From Rhodococcus sp. HNM0563 (GTDB lineage: Bacteria > Actinomycetota > Actinomycetes > Mycobacteriales > Mycobacteriaceae): a stretch of DNA of 64,000 bases. The notes below the pieces were generated by a model. That model was not told the origin of the DNA. It worked only from the letters and a program-made list of their open reading frames with translations, and made no database searches. The stretch is from the NCBI RefSeq assembly GCF_012726195.1, contig NZ_JAASAF010000005.1, forward strand, positions 372,001-436,000, in the 5' to 3' direction. Positions within the stretch are counted from its first letter, which is position 1. Every line of letters begins with the position of its first letter. The translations under genes and the position numbers were made by a program. Positions 44,975-53,703 of this stretch are shown piece by piece.

Positions 44975-46702
44975 GTGAGCACTGAAACCGTCGGACAAGC
45001 TACGACCTCCGCCCCCGGAGGACAGCTGCGCGCATGGCAGCGTCGCGCCCTGACCAAGTACCTCGCCACCAAACCTCGCGATTTCCTCGCGGTGGCCACG
45101 CCGGGGGCGGGCAAGACCACATTCGCGCTGAGGGTCGCGTCGGAACTGTTGAAGGACCGGACCGTCGACCAGGTCACGGTCGTTGCCCCCACCGAACACC
45201 TCAAGCACCAGTGGTCGTCCGCAGCGGCCCGACTCGGCATCGCCCTGGACTCGAACTTCACGAACTCCACAGGGCAGACCTCGAGCGACTACCAGGGCGT
45301 CGTCGTGACCTATGCGCAGATCGCTTCCCACCCGTTCAAGCACCGTGTTCGCACCGAAGCGCGCCGCACGCTGGTCATCCTCGACGAGATCCACCACGGT
45401 GGTGACGCCAAGAGCTGGGGGGAGGGAATTCTCGAGGCGTTCGGAGATGCGACACGCAGACTGGCGCTGACAGGCACCCCGTTCCGTAGCGACGACAGTG
45501 CCATTCCGTTCGTGACGTACGAACCGAACGAGGAAGGCCTGATGCAATCGAAGGCCGACCACGCGTACGGATATTCCGATGCACTTGCAGATGGCGTCGT
45601 CCGGCCGGTCGTGTTCCTCGCCTACTCCGGCGAAGCCAGGTGGAGAACCAGTGCGGGGGAGGAATACACCGCCAGGCTCGGTGAGCCGCTCAGCGCCGAG
45701 CACACGGCGCGCGCCTGGCGTACCGCGCTGGACCCGGAGGGTGACTGGGTGCCTGCCGTGCTGGGTGCCGCCAACACCCGCCTCGAGCAGTTGCGCGCGG
45801 GCGGCATGCCGGACGCGGGCGGCCTCGTCATCGCGACCGATCAGACTGTCGCTCGTGCGTATGCGAAGACTCTCGAACGCCTCACGGGTGAGCCGCCTGC
45901 CGTCGTCCTTTCCGACGATCCCACCGCATCGTCGCGTATTTCAGAGTTCAGCGCGGGCACCCAACGGTGGATGGTGGCAGTCCGAATGGTGTCCGAGGGA
46001 GTCGATGTCCCCAGGCTCGCCGTCGGCGTGTATGCGACCAGCGCCTCGACTCCGCTGTTCTTTGCTCAGGCGATCGGGCGTTTCGTGCGTGCGAGGCAGA
46101 AGGGGGAGACGGCCAGTGTGTTCCTCCCGTCGGTACCGGTGCTGCTCGAACTCGCCAGTCAGCTCGAGGCACAGCGCGACCATGTCCTGGGAAAACCGCA
46201 TCGAGTCAAAGAAGGCTTCGACGACGAACTGCTCGCCGACGCCAATCGCAGGAAGGACGAGCCGGGCGAGGACGAGAAGGCCTATACCTCGATCGGTGCG
46301 GAGGCCGAGCTCGATCAGGTGATCTACGACGGTTCGTCCTTCGGCACTGCCACGTTCTCGGGTAGCGACGAGGAAGCGGACTATCTCGGCCTGCCTGGGC
46401 TACTTGATGCAGACCAGATGAGAGCGTTGCTGCGTCAGAGACAGGAGAAGCAGCTCGACAAACCTGCGGCCCAGCAGACGCCGAGTCCACCGCAGCAGGT
46501 GGCCGAACGGATCGCTGCGGCCGATGAGCTGCCCCAGCTGCGGCGCGAACTCAATTCCTTGGTAGCGGTCGTGCACCACCGCACTCGTAAACCACACGGC
46601 GTGATCCACGGGGAGCTGCGACGTCAGTGCGGTGGGCCGCCGACCGCAATGGCGAGCGCCGAGCAGTTGCGCGATCGCATCGCGATTCTGCGGAGCTGGT
46701 GA
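44975..46702 (+). CDS. SF2 DEAD/DEAH helicase, orphan
   Basis: 575-residue protein starting at GTG. Motif I is 'ATPGAGKTTFAL', Ia 'VVAPTEHLKHQW', II 'LDEIHHGGD' (a DEIH box), III 'LTGTPFRSD', V 'EGVDVPRLAVGVY' and VI 'QAIGRFVRAR'. These are the complete SF2 set of the XPB/RAD25 and restriction-like group. The C-terminal 150 residues are acidic and helical ('DEPGEDEKAYTSIGAEAELDQV'). It could act on DNA. There is no nuclease domain, and the neighbours (YihY and a small zinc protein) give no system context. A terminator follows. Confidence 0.85.
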   Translation: MSTETVGQATTSAPGGQLRAWQRRALTKYLATKPRDFLAVATPGAGKTTFALRVASELLKDRTVDQVTVVAPTEHLKHQWSSAAARLGIALDSNFTNSTGQTSSDYQGVVVTYAQIASHPFKHRVRTEARRTLVILDEIHHGGDAKSWGEGILEAFGDATRRLALTGTPFRSDDSAIPFVTYEPNEEGLMQSKADHAYGYSDALADGVVRPVVFLAYSGEARWRTSAGEEYTARLGEPLSAEHTARAWRTALDPEGDWVPAVLGAANTRLEQLRAGGMPDAGGLVIATDQTVARAYAKTLERLTGEPPAVVLSDDPTASSRISEFSAGTQRWMVAVRMVSEGVDVPRLAVGVYATSASTPLFFAQAIGRFVRARQKGETASVFLPSVPVLLELASQLEAQRDHVLGKPHRVKEGFDDELLADANRRKDEPGEDEKAYTSIGAEAELDQVIYDGSSFGTATFSGSDEEADYLGLPGLLDADQMRALLRQRQEKQLDKPAAQQTPSPPQQVAERIAAADELPQLRRELNSLVAVVHHRTRKPHGVIHGELRRQCGGPPTAMASAEQLRDRIAILRSW

Positions 46703-46740
46703 CGCCCCTGCTGTCGGCGACAAACCGTCCATGAACGACG

Positions 46741-46774
46741 ATACGGGCGACTACCGAAAGGTAGTCGCCCGTAT
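46741..46774. terminator. Bidirectional terminator after the helicase gene
   Basis: A perfect 15-bp stem (46741-46755 with 46760-46774), loop 'gaaa', arm 'atacgggcgactacc'. It separates the convergent stops at 46702 and 46815. Confidence 0.85.
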
Positions 46775-46814
46775 GCGGGGTCGAGTCGCGGAACCGTGGG
46801 CTCCGGACGGCGGA

Positions 46815-47009
46815 TCAGACGGTGGCGTCGGCCTCGGTGACGATCGTGGCACCGAGCTCACGGAGCCGATCGGTGTGTTCGTTTGCGTGATGACCGCAGA
46901 ACAACAGTTCGCCGCCTGTGGGAAGGACAGCGCGTACGCGAGCGGCTGCGTTGCAGCGATCGCACCTGTCGGCGGCGGTCAACTTCGGGGTGGTCAACGT
47001 ACCGGGCAT
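46815..47009 (-). CDS. Small Cys-rich protein (DUF7455-like)
   Basis: 64 residues with 'ADRCDRCNAAARVRAVLPTGGELLFCGHHANEH', a CxxC plus CGHH set that should bind one zinc ion, as in the actinobacterial family found near sigA. The start at 47009 has a GGAGG ribosome-binding site. The longer open frame upstream is unlikely. It sits between the helicase and a divergent DUF952 gene. No function is known. Confidence 0.82.
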   Translation of the reverse strand: MPGTLTTPKLTAADRCDRCNAAARVRAVLPTGGELLFCGHHANEHTDRLRELGATIVTEADATV

Positions 47010-47129
47010 GACTCCTCCAAACTGGCCACCTTCGACAACGGTCGCCTGGGGTCTGGTCCGCCGCGCCGGGGGTAGCGCGGTAGATCTACTCTTACAGACG
47101 ATTCGCGTTCGTGGGTTGTTCCCCTGATC

Positions 47130-47159
47130 GTCCATTCGTGTTGTGTTTCACGAATGGAC
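47130..47159. other. Long inverted repeat in the divergent DUF7455/DUF952 gap
   Basis: Arms 'gtccattcgtg' (47130-47140) and 'cacgaatggac' (47149-47159), 11 bp perfect, with an 8-nt spacer. Both flanking genes point away, so it may be an operator rather than a terminator. The remaining gap 47010-47293 shows nothing else clear. Confidence 0.5.
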
Positions 47160-47293
47160 ACTGAGAAACACCAGGACGTGGGCGTTTGCTGATCTGCTCT
47201 CGTGCTCCCCGGCGCAGCTGTTCGCTCACAGCGCAGCAGCGGGTACGGCGCGTCGACGAATCGTCCGCGCTCCGGCGATGCGAACAATGGGGC

Positions 47294-47638
47294 ATGAGTG
47301 AAGTTCTGCTGCACATCTGCCCGCGCGACGAGTGGTTCCGTGCCCGTGAGGAAGGCGCCGTGACACCACCTTCACTGACCGAGGTGGGATTCGTGCATCT
47401 GTCGACGCCCGATCAGGTCCACCTTCCAGCGAATCGCTTGTTCCATGGCCGCACGGACCTTGTTCTCCTCCGGATCGACCCGTCTCGACTGATCGACGAC
47501 GTGCGGTTCGAACCGGGTGTGCCTACGGACCCCGAGTCGATGAGGTTTCCACATCTGTACGGGCCGCTACCGGTCGACGCGATCGTGGAAGTCGTCGACT
47601 ATCGCCCGGGAGACGACGGACGATTCGCACCCGTATGA
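47294..47638 (+). CDS. DUF952 family protein
   Basis: 114 residues with the DUF952 pattern: 'LLHICPRDEWFRA' at the start, 'GFVHLSTPDQVHLPANRLF' in the middle and 'FPHLYGPLPVDAIVEVVDY' near the end. The fold is thought to be related to glutathione-transferase or ADP-ribosyl-type folds, but no activity is established. The start at ATG 47294 directly precedes the domain. It is convergent with sigA, with a terminator between. Confidence 0.85.
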   Translation: MSEVLLHICPRDEWFRAREEGAVTPPSLTEVGFVHLSTPDQVHLPANRLFHGRTDLVLLRIDPSRLIDDVRFEPGVPTDPESMRFPHLYGPLPVDAIVEVVDYRPGDDGRFAPV

Positions 47639-47653
47639 TCGGCTCTCGCGAGG

Positions 47654-47687
47654 AGGGGCGGAGGGACGACGACGTCCCTCCGCCCCT
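47654..47687. terminator. Bidirectional terminator after sigA
   Basis: A perfect 15-bp stem (47654-47668 with 47673-47687), tetraloop 'acga', arm 'aggggcggagggacg'; 'ttt' overlaps the right end. It lies between the convergent DUF952 and sigA stops. Confidence 0.85.
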
Positions 47688-47726
47688 TTCGGACAGCGCG
47701 GCTCGCCTCCGGGGCGGGCGAGGTGA

Positions 47727-49076
47727 CTAGTCGAGGTAGTCGCGCAGGACCTGCGACCGCGACGGGTGGCGCAGCTTCGACATGGTCTTCGACTCGATCT
47801 GGCGAATGCGTTCACGGGTCACCCCGTAGACCTGGCCGATCTCGTCGAGAGTGCGTGGCTGACCGTCGGTGAGGCCGAAGCGCAGCCGGACGACGCCGGC
47901 CTCACGCTCGGAGAGCGTCTCGAGGACGGACTGCAGCTGATCCTGCAGCAGCGTGAACGACACGGCGTCAACTGCGACGACAGCCTCGGAGTCTTCGATG
48001 AAGTCGCCGAGCTGACTGTCGCCCTCGTCGCCGATGGTCTGGTCGAGCGAAATGGGTTCACGCGCGTACTGCTGGATCTCCAGCACCTTCTCCGGCGTGA
48101 TGTCCATTTCCTTCGCAAGCTCTTCGGGCGTGGGCTCGCGACCCAGATCCTGGAGCAGCTCGCGCTGGATTCGACCGAGCTTGTTGATGACCTCGACCAT
48201 GTGCACCGGGATGCGAATGGTGCGGGCCTGGTCGGCCATCGCGCGGGTGATGGCCTGACGGATCCACCACGTCGCGTAGGTCGAGAACTTGTAGCCCTTG
48301 GTGTAGTCGAACTTCTCCACGGCCCGGATGAGACCCAGGTTGCCTTCCTGGATGAGGTCGAGGAAGGCCATGCCGCGACCGGTGTACCGCTTGGCGAGCG
48401 AGACGACCAGGCGAAGGTTCGCTTCGAGAAGATGATTCTTGGCGCGATTGCCGTCGCGGCAGATCCAGTTCATGTCGCGGCGCTGGGCCACCGGGAGTTT
48501 CTCGCCCTTCGCGGCGAGTTCTTGCAGACGGAACGTGGCGTAGAGGCCTGCTTCGATGCGCTTGGCGAGTTCGACCTCCTCCTCGGCGTTGAGGAGCGCA
48601 ACCTTGCCGATCTGCTTGAGATAGGCACGAACCGAGTCGGCGGAGGCGGTGAGCTCGGCATCCTTGCGCGCCTGACGGAGGGCTTCGGATTCCTCTTCGT
48701 CCCAGACGAAGTCGCCGGACGCCTTGTCTTTTTCGCTGGGTTCGTCGTCTTCGACCGACGCGTCGTCGGCGACCAGTTCGCCTTCCGAGACGTCGATGTC
48801 TTCGAGCTCCGGTTCGCCCGCGCCGTCGAACTCGTCGTCCCCGGCCTTCCCGCCCTTGGCTGCGGTCTTCTTCGCCGCGGTCTTCTTGGCAGCCTTCTTG
48901 GCGGGTGCCTTCTTCGCCGCGGCCTTCTTGGCGGGGGCCTTCTTCGCGGCGGCCTTCTTGGCCGGTGGCTTTGCTGCGGGTGTCGCAGTGTCTGTAGCGT
49001 CAGCGGCGCCCGAAGCGTCCGCGACGGGTGCCGATTCCTTCTGTGAATCAGCGGTGTGGATGTCGGTGGCTGCCAC
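47727..49076 (-). CDS. sigA: Primary RNA polymerase sigma factor SigA
   Basis: 449-residue group 1 sigma factor. Residues about 35-80 are a Lys/Ala/Pro-rich repeat ('[17 protein letters not shown]'), followed by an acidic stretch. Region 1.2 begins '[18 protein letters not shown]'. Region 2 has '[32 protein letters not shown]'. Region 4.2 has '[24 protein letters not shown]' and the C-terminus is '[13 protein letters not shown]'. It is the housekeeping sigma of the cell. The start is GTG with AAAGGG upstream. A good TACAAT -10 lies about 100 bp upstream. Confidence 0.97.
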   Translation of the reverse strand: MAATDIHTADSQKESAPVADASGAADATDTATPAAKPPAKKAAAKKAPAKKAAAKKAPAKKAAKKTAAKKTAAKGGKAGDDEFDGAGEPELEDIDVSEGELVADDASVEDDEPSEKDKASGDFVWDEEESEALRQARKDAELTASADSVRAYLKQIGKVALLNAEEEVELAKRIEAGLYATFRLQELAAKGEKLPVAQRRDMNWICRDGNRAKNHLLEANLRLVVSLAKRYTGRGMAFLDLIQEGNLGLIRAVEKFDYTKGYKFSTYATWWIRQAITRAMADQARTIRIPVHMVEVINKLGRIQRELLQDLGREPTPEELAKEMDITPEKVLEIQQYAREPISLDQTIGDEGDSQLGDFIEDSEAVVAVDAVSFTLLQDQLQSVLETLSEREAGVVRLRFGLTDGQPRTLDEIGQVYGVTRERIRQIESKTMSKLRHPSRSQVLRDYLD

Positions 49077-49174
49077 GTACGCCCTTTCGTGACGAGGTAG
49101 TGCGGCGTCGCGCCAGAGGTGTTCCGGCGGAGAGGTCTGTCGGGATCAGGCCGGGTTCCGGCCGGCTGTGCACC

Positions 49175-49180
49175 ATTGTA
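49175..49180 (-). promoter_or_regulatory. sigA -10 element
   Basis: On the minus strand a TACAAT -10 hexamer (49175-49180) about 100 bp upstream of the sigA GTG. No TTG-type -35 is evident 17 bp further up. The 134-bp gap 49077-49210 otherwise holds a GC-rich 'ccggg'/'ccgg' stretch. Confidence 0.4.
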
Positions 49181-49210
49181 ACGATCCCTGTGACCGAGGA
49201 TGTGTCGGAC

Positions 49211-49996
49211 TCAAGGAGTCGCGCCTGTTTTCGCAGCGTATGCAGCGCCGACGATCCCCGCTGTATTGCGTAGTTTGGCCGGGACCACGGGAGTGTCGTT
49301 CGTCAGCAGCGGAATCCACTTCTCGTGCTTGCGGCTGATACCACCGCCCGCGATGAACAGGTCGGGCCACAGCAGGGCCTCGAAACGTTCGAGGACCAGC
49401 GAGACTTCACGAGCCCACCGTTTGTAGGACCAGTCGTGGCGTTCCTTGACGGAGGAGGCTGCACGATGCTCGGCTTCTTTCCCGTCGATCTCCATGTGCC
49501 CCAACTCGGTGTTCGGCAGAAGGACGCCGTTGTGCAGTACTGCCGAGCCGATGCCGGTACCGAAGGTCAGGAGGATGACCACGCCGTCGGTGTCGGCCGC
49601 CGCGCCGAACCGATCCTCGGCGATACCCGCGGCATCGGCGTCGTTGAGGACCGTGACAGCTCGTTCGTCGAGGACGGACCCGAACAGCGCCCGTGCGTCC
49701 GTCCCGATCCACGACGAATCGATATTTGCCGCGGTCCGGGCGACGCCTGCGGTCACCACGCTCGGGAGGGTGATACCCACGGGGCCGTCCCATCTCGCCT
49801 GCCGGACGATCTCGGCCACTGTCTCGGCCACGGCGTCGGGAGTCGACGGTTGCGGCGTGAGGATCTTGATCCGGTCGCCGATCAACTGACCGGTGGACAG
49901 GTCGACCAGGCCGCCTTTGACTCCGCTGCCACCGACGTCGACGCCGAATCCCACGTCGGCAGAATCGCTCGGGGTGGGGGGTGTCGGCTGCGTCAT
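49211..49996 (-). CDS. ppgK: Polyphosphate glucokinase PpgK
   Basis: 261-residue ROK-family kinase that phosphorylates glucose using polyphosphate or ATP. Near residue 15 the phosphate-binding '[17 protein letters not shown]' appears. '[10 protein letters not shown]' and '[18 protein letters not shown]' carry the glucose-binding residues, and '[13 protein letters not shown]' lies near the C-terminus. The sequence has the usual length and order of actinobacterial PpgK. It follows the sigA locus as in mycobacteria and is divergent from the inositol-phosphatase gene. The ATG at 49996 has GAGAGTGAG upstream. Confidence 0.95.
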   Translation of the reverse strand: MTQPTPPTPSDSADVGFGVDVGGSGVKGGLVDLSTGQLIGDRIKILTPQPSTPDAVAETVAEIVRQARWDGPVGITLPSVVTAGVARTAANIDSSWIGTDARALFGSVLDERAVTVLNDADAAGIAEDRFGAAADTDGVVILLTFGTGIGSAVLHNGVLLPNTELGHMEIDGKEAEHRAASSVKERHDWSYKRWAREVSLVLERFEALLWPDLFIAGGGISRKHEKWIPLLTNDTPVVPAKLRNTAGIVGAAYAAKTGATP

Positions 49997-50106
49997 GAGG
50001 TGCTCACTCTCGGGGTAGGTGCGCAACGGTGGTCGGTCGGCCGCAATGCTTGTGGGGCAACGATAGTTGGAAGTCCCGTTCTGTGCGGGTGGTGCGGAGG
50101 ATGCGC

Positions 50107-51027
50107 GTGTGTTCCGATGGTCGAGTGTCAGATGCCATCGATTCCCGTGCTGTCTCCGAATCCGACCTCGCCGAGCTTCGAGCGGTCGCCGTCACCGTTG
50201 CACAGGAAGCGGCAGCGCATGTGCGACGCCGCCGTGCCGAGCTGTTCGGATCGGCCCGGTCGCCGGGTGGTGAGGGCCACTCTGTGCAGACGAAGTCCAC
50301 CGACACCGATCCGGTCACCATCGCCGACACCGAGTCCGAGGACCTCATCCGAACTCGGCTCGGGCAGTTGAGACCCGGTGACGGGTTCCTCGGCGAAGAA
50401 AGTGGGGGAGGCCACGGTGCCGACGAGGACGGCGGGGGAGTGACCGGGGTCCAGTGGGTGGTCGACCCCATCGACGGCACGGTGAATTTCGTCTACGGGA
50501 TTGCTGCCTATGCAGTGAGTGTCGCGGCCCGAATCGATGGGGTTTCGGTGGCAGGTGCTGTGGTCGATGTCGCGGCGGATCGCCTCTACTCGGCGGCGGT
50601 GGGACTCGGCGCGACATGTACCGGCGCGGACGGGGTGGTGACGACGCTGCGCTGCACGCCGGTGACCGATCTGGGCCTGGCGCTCGTGGCCACCGGATTC
50701 TCGTACTCGGCAACGCGCCGAGCGAGCCAAGGGAAGATTGTTGCAGAACTGCTGCCACAGGTACGAGATATCCGGCGTATCGGGGCTGCGGCCCTGGATC
50801 TGTGCATGGTCGCGTCGGGGAGCGTGGACGCCCACTACGAACACGGGCTCAATCCTTGGGATTGGGCGGCAGGCGCGCTCATTGCCTCCGAAGCAGGGGC
50901 CGAGGTCCGACTGCCGACGGGGTTCGGCGACGACGGCGAGATCATGACTGCCGCGGCGCCCGGCATTGCGGAAGCGTTCGCCGCGGCGCTTACGAAAATT
51001 GGGGCGATCGCACCGCTTCCCGACTGA
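50107..51027 (+). CDS. suhB: Inositol monophosphatase-family protein (SuhB-like)
   Basis: About 306 residues. The metal-binding motifs are 'FLGEESGG' (Glu), 'WVVDPIDGTVNFVYG' (Asp-x-Ile-Asp-Gly-Thr) and 'PWDWAAGALIASEAGAEV' (Trp-Asp-x-Ala-Ala-Gly). The enzyme should hydrolyse myo-inositol phosphate for phosphatidylinositol and mycothiol synthesis. The GTG at 50107 is chosen because GGAGG ends six bases before it; ATG 50101 is too close to that site and GTG 50125 too far. It corresponds to Rv2701c, divergent from ppgK. Other substrates (FBP, PAP) cannot be excluded. Confidence 0.85.
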   Translation: MCSDGRVSDAIDSRAVSESDLAELRAVAVTVAQEAAAHVRRRRAELFGSARSPGGEGHSVQTKSTDTDPVTIADTESEDLIRTRLGQLRPGDGFLGEESGGGHGADEDGGGVTGVQWVVDPIDGTVNFVYGIAAYAVSVAARIDGVSVAGAVVDVAADRLYSAAVGLGATCTGADGVVTTLRCTPVTDLGLALVATGFSYSATRRASQGKIVAELLPQVRDIRRIGAAALDLCMVASGSVDAHYEHGLNPWDWAAGALIASEAGAEVRLPTGFGDDGEIMTAAAPGIAEAFAAALTKIGAIAPLPD

Positions 51028-51138
51028 CAGCGCCGACGACTTCTCGTTCGGATAACACTGGGAATGTGATCCGAATTCGAGGGCGAATTTCGGAGAAAAG
51101 AGCAATTTGCCCGAATTTGATCGAGAATGTCGGCGCCG

Positions 51139-51822
51139 TCAGCAGGGGGAGTTGAGCGCGGCGTCGAGGAGTTCCACATCGAGAGGCGCCGACTTCTCGC
51201 CTACAGGTGCCTCCCGCAACGTGCGCAGGAGTTCTTCGGCATCAGCGCTCGGTGTCATGTCGCGGAAATAGGTGCCCAGTGCCAGGTCGACCGTGTCGTC
51301 CTGGCGATCGTCGAGGATGAGCTCGGCACACGGCGCCACGAGACGCGCAGTATTCGCTGCTGCGCGACCGGCTTCGCCGAACCGGACCTGGCCGTGGCAT
51401 TGCATGTTCTGATCGACGTACACCGGATCGTTGCCCGCTTGCACGTCCGGCGCACTCGCAAAGCCGTAGTCGCCGAGTTGCGCCGCTACGGTGGATGCCT
51501 GTCCGCGCTGGCCGTTCGCGTTGAACACCCGCACCCGGGTAGCTGCGAGCGGGGCCGGATCGACATCGAGCATGGTCGAACGGTCCACCACCTGGCCGAG
51601 TGGGGCGGGCGGAGGACTATCGGGATCGGTCGATGTGGTGGGCGGCGCAGGGCAAGCGACGGTGCTCGTGGTGGTGTCGGCCGTGGTGAGTACCGAGGTC
51701 CAGACCACGATCGTGCCCGCGGCGAGAACCGCGCCCGCGAGCGCGGCGGGAACCCACCGGCGACGATGGAACGGGCGACCGCGCTTGTCGGTTGCACTGC
51801 CTTCGGTGATCAGGGAAACCAC
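51139..51822 (-). CDS. Cei-like envelope protein with LytR_C domain (Rv2700-like)
   Basis: 227-residue membrane-anchored protein. A basic N-terminus ('GRPFHRRRW') precedes one transmembrane helix ('VPAALAGAVLAAGTIVVWTSVL'). A Thr/Pro-rich linker follows, and then an external LytR_C-type domain ('TRVRVFNANGQRGQASTVAAQLGDYGF'). In M. tuberculosis the homologue Cei protects envelope integrity. Four Cys residues may form disulfides outside ('TVACPAP', 'QNMQCHG', 'VAPCAEL' and the C-terminal Cys). The GTG at 51822 has AAAGGCAGG upstream; ATG 51924 would add 34 residues. Confidence 0.87.
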   Translation of the reverse strand: MVSLITEGSATDKRGRPFHRRRWVPAALAGAVLAAGTIVVWTSVLTTADTTTSTVACPAPPTTSTDPDSPPPAPLGQVVDRSTMLDVDPAPLAATRVRVFNANGQRGQASTVAAQLGDYGFASAPDVQAGNDPVYVDQNMQCHGQVRFGEAGRAAANTARLVAPCAELILDDRQDDTVDLALGTYFRDMTPSADAEELLRTLREAPVGEKSAPLDVELLDAALNSPC

Positions 51823-52189
51823 GCAGGCCTGCCTTTCGTCTCGTCGCGCTGAGTGCGATGCGTCGTTCACTGTAGAGGGCGGGTCTGTCTGTGCGGCGGA
51901 GGCGTACCGCCTCAGAAATGTCACGGTGACCGTGATGTTGGTGACGATTTCCGGTCGATTCCGGTGGAATCGTGAATCGATTGCATATTCAGCTCTTCTG
52001 TCGGCTATTGTTCGGCGGCCGAGCGTCGTCCATCGACGAGGGCGACGGGGTTCGGGTTCGAGGAATTTCGGGGATACCGACGAGCCGATACCTGTGGGAA
52101 CTTCACCGCGCTGTCAAGCGTTGCCTTGGCCGGGAGCACCACGGTGGTTCCTGTCGAGCACCTGTAAGAGGACTAGAGGTAAGAGGGAA
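51823..52189. other. 367-bp divergent intergenic region
   Basis: This gap holds no gene I can support. It contains a 15-bp palindrome 'tcacggtgaccgtga' (51921-51935), which could bind a regulator of the Cei-like gene, and an ECF-type promoter for the DUF4193 gene at 52096-52123. The remainder is ordinary sequence with weak -10-like hexamers such as 'tattgt'. Confidence 0.5.
52096..52123 (+). promoter_or_regulatory. ECF (SigE/SigH)-type promoter of the DUF4193 gene
   Basis: GGGAAC (52096-52101) and CGTTG (52119-52123) separated by 17 bp, the same pattern as in front of sigB. The predicted leader is about 55 nt. Confidence 0.55.
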
Positions 52190-52492
52190 ATGGCGACTGA
52201 CTACGACGCACCGCGGCGGACCGATAGCGACGATGTGTCGGAAGACTCACTCGAAGAACTGAAGGCACGGCGCAACGAGGCGCAGTCCGCGGTAGTGGAC
52301 GTCGACGAATCGGACACAGCCGAATCCTTCGAGCTCCCGGGTGCGGACCTGTCCGGCGAGGAACTCTCGGTGCGGGTGGTGCCGAAGCAGGCCGATGAAT
52401 TCACCTGCTCGAGCTGCTTCTTGGTGCATCACCGAAGCCGCCTTGCGAGCGAGGAGGGCGGACAGATGATCTGCCGTGACTGCGCCTGGTGA
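52190..52492 (+). CDS. DUF4193 zinc-ribbon protein (Rv2699c-like)
   Basis: 100 residues. The N-terminal half is acidic and helical ('VSEDSLEELKARRNEAQSAVVDVDESD'). The C-terminal end has two Cys pairs, 'FTCSSCFLVHHRSRLA' and 'ICRDCAW', forming a likely zinc ribbon. It is a compact cytoplasmic protein conserved in actinobacteria next to the Cei and dut loci. Partners and activity are not known. The ATG at 52190 is preceded by GAGGG. Confidence 0.9.
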   Translation: MATDYDAPRRTDSDDVSEDSLEELKARRNEAQSAVVDVDESDTAESFELPGADLSGEELSVRVVPKQADEFTCSSCFLVHHRSRLASEEGGQMICRDCAW

Positions 52493-52500
52493 CCATGGGC

Positions 52501-52641
52501 CCGCGCTGAATCGACTCCGCGCTGAATCGACTTCGAAACGCCGCAGCAGTGACCTGAGATGGCCACGGCTGCGGCGTAGAAGTATCCGGCGGCGTAGAAG
52601 TATCCGGCGGCGTAGAAGTATCCGGCATCGAAACATCCGGC
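52501..52641. repeat. Short tandem repeats between DUF4193 and DUF3093 genes
   Basis: Two exact copies of a 16-bp unit 'ccgcgctgaatcgact' (52501-52516, 52517-52532). Then three exact copies of an 18-bp unit 'ggcgtagaagtatccggc' (52573-52590, 52591-52608, 52609-52626), ending in a degenerate copy to 52641. The whole stretch is intergenic and near a convergent stop pair. Confidence 0.85.
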
Positions 52642-52667
52642 ATGGGAAGACCTGCTGGGTTACGCGG

Positions 52668-53171
52668 TCAGCTCTTCGAAGGCTCCCCGTGTCCCAGCGC
52701 GCCCAGGAGTTCCGCAGGCCGCCTCGTGCTGATCAACCAGTACGGGGTCGGATCCTCCGGGTCGTCGAGGACGATCAGAGCCATCGTCTTGACCCACGGT
52801 CGATGCCGCACGAACGCGGCCGGATCGAGCTGCCTGCCGAGCGCAGAGCTCTTTGCCGAACCCGGGACCACGACTCCCCTCGAGATCAATTCCACCGGTA
52901 GATGAGCCTGGTCGACCACGAGCTCACCGTTGATGACTTCGATACGCCGTCGCGAGAGCCATACCAGCGTCCACACCGCGCACGGGATCAGCGCGGCATA
53001 CGGCACCCAGGCGTACATCCCCGGCGCACCCATGTGCAGTTCGGCTGCGAGCAGCGCTGCGATTCCGATACCGATGGGCCACCACCAGATCGGAACCCAC
53101 AACCGTTCGGAGTAGGTCGGCGTGTGGGTCAACGAACCGGTGGCGCTGCCGGAGCTGGAGGTATCAGACAC
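52668..53171 (-). CDS. DUF3093 membrane protein (Rv2698-like)
   Basis: 167 residues with two helices ('[20 protein letters not shown]' and '[19 protein letters not shown]'), followed by a conserved cytoplasmic part ('[28 protein letters not shown]'). The short Ser-rich leader before 'TYSERLWVP' suggests that GTG 53171 is the start, but the ribosome-binding site is poor. It is divergent from dut (60-bp gap) and conserved in this position in mycobacteria. No activity is known. Confidence 0.85.
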   Translation of the reverse strand: MSDTSSSGSATGSLTHTPTYSERLWVPIWWWPIGIGIAALLAAELHMGAPGMYAWVPYAALIPCAVWTLVWLSRRRIEVINGELVVDQAHLPVELISRGVVVPGSAKSSALGRQLDPAAFVRHRPWVKTMALIVLDDPEDPTPYWLISTRRPAELLGALGHGEPSKS

Positions 53172-53231
53172 GCCACCAGGATAGTCGCCTCGAGATGGGG
53201 CATCGACATCCGGAGAGTAGTCTCGGTCCAC

Positions 53232-53702
53232 GTGACCGACCTTTCCCCCATCCCGCTGCGTCGTCTCGACCCGGGCGTCCCCATGCCGACACGGGCGCAC
53301 TCCGGTGACGCGGGCGTGGATCTGTGTGCTACCTGCGATGTGACGATCGACCCCGGACAGCGGGTGCTCGTCGGAACCGGAATAGCCGTGGCGTTGCCGG
53401 TGGGGACCGTCGGATTGATCCACCCGCGGTCGGGGCTTGCCGCCAAGTTCGGACTTTCCGTTGTGAACACCCCGGGCACCGTCGATGCCGGCTACCGGGG
53501 GGAGATCAAAGTGTGCCTTATCAACCACGACACCGAGCACCCCTTCGAGGTGAGACGGGGTGACCGCATCGCACAGCTCCTCGTGCAGCGGGTCGAGCTC
53601 GTCGACTTCGTCGAGGTCGACGAACTCGACGACACCCCGCGTGGTGCCGCTGGTCACGGCTCGAGTGGTGGCCACGCAGGCCTCCTGACAGAAGGGTCCT
53701 GA
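53232..53702 (+). CDS. dut: Deoxyuridine 5'-triphosphate nucleotidohydrolase Dut
   Basis: 156-residue trimeric dUTPase. All five motifs are present: 'HSGDAGVDL', 'HPRSGLAAK', '[15 protein letters not shown]', '[10 protein letters not shown]' and the C-terminal '[11 protein letters not shown]'. It hydrolyses dUTP to dUMP, keeping uracil out of DNA and feeding dTMP synthesis. The start is GTG. The stop is followed after one base by the DUF3710 ATG. It is conserved as Rv2697c next to the same neighbours. Confidence 0.97.
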   Translation: MTDLSPIPLRRLDPGVPMPTRAHSGDAGVDLCATCDVTIDPGQRVLVGTGIAVALPVGTVGLIHPRSGLAAKFGLSVVNTPGTVDAGYRGEIKVCLINHDTEHPFEVRRGDRIAQLLVQRVELVDFVEVDELDDTPRGAAGHGSSGGHAGLLTEGS

Positions 53703-53703
53703 C

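Noticed and set aside
52573-52641. 18-bp repeats as a CRISPR-like array
   Set aside because: Repeats are directly adjacent with no unique spacers, and no cas genes are present.
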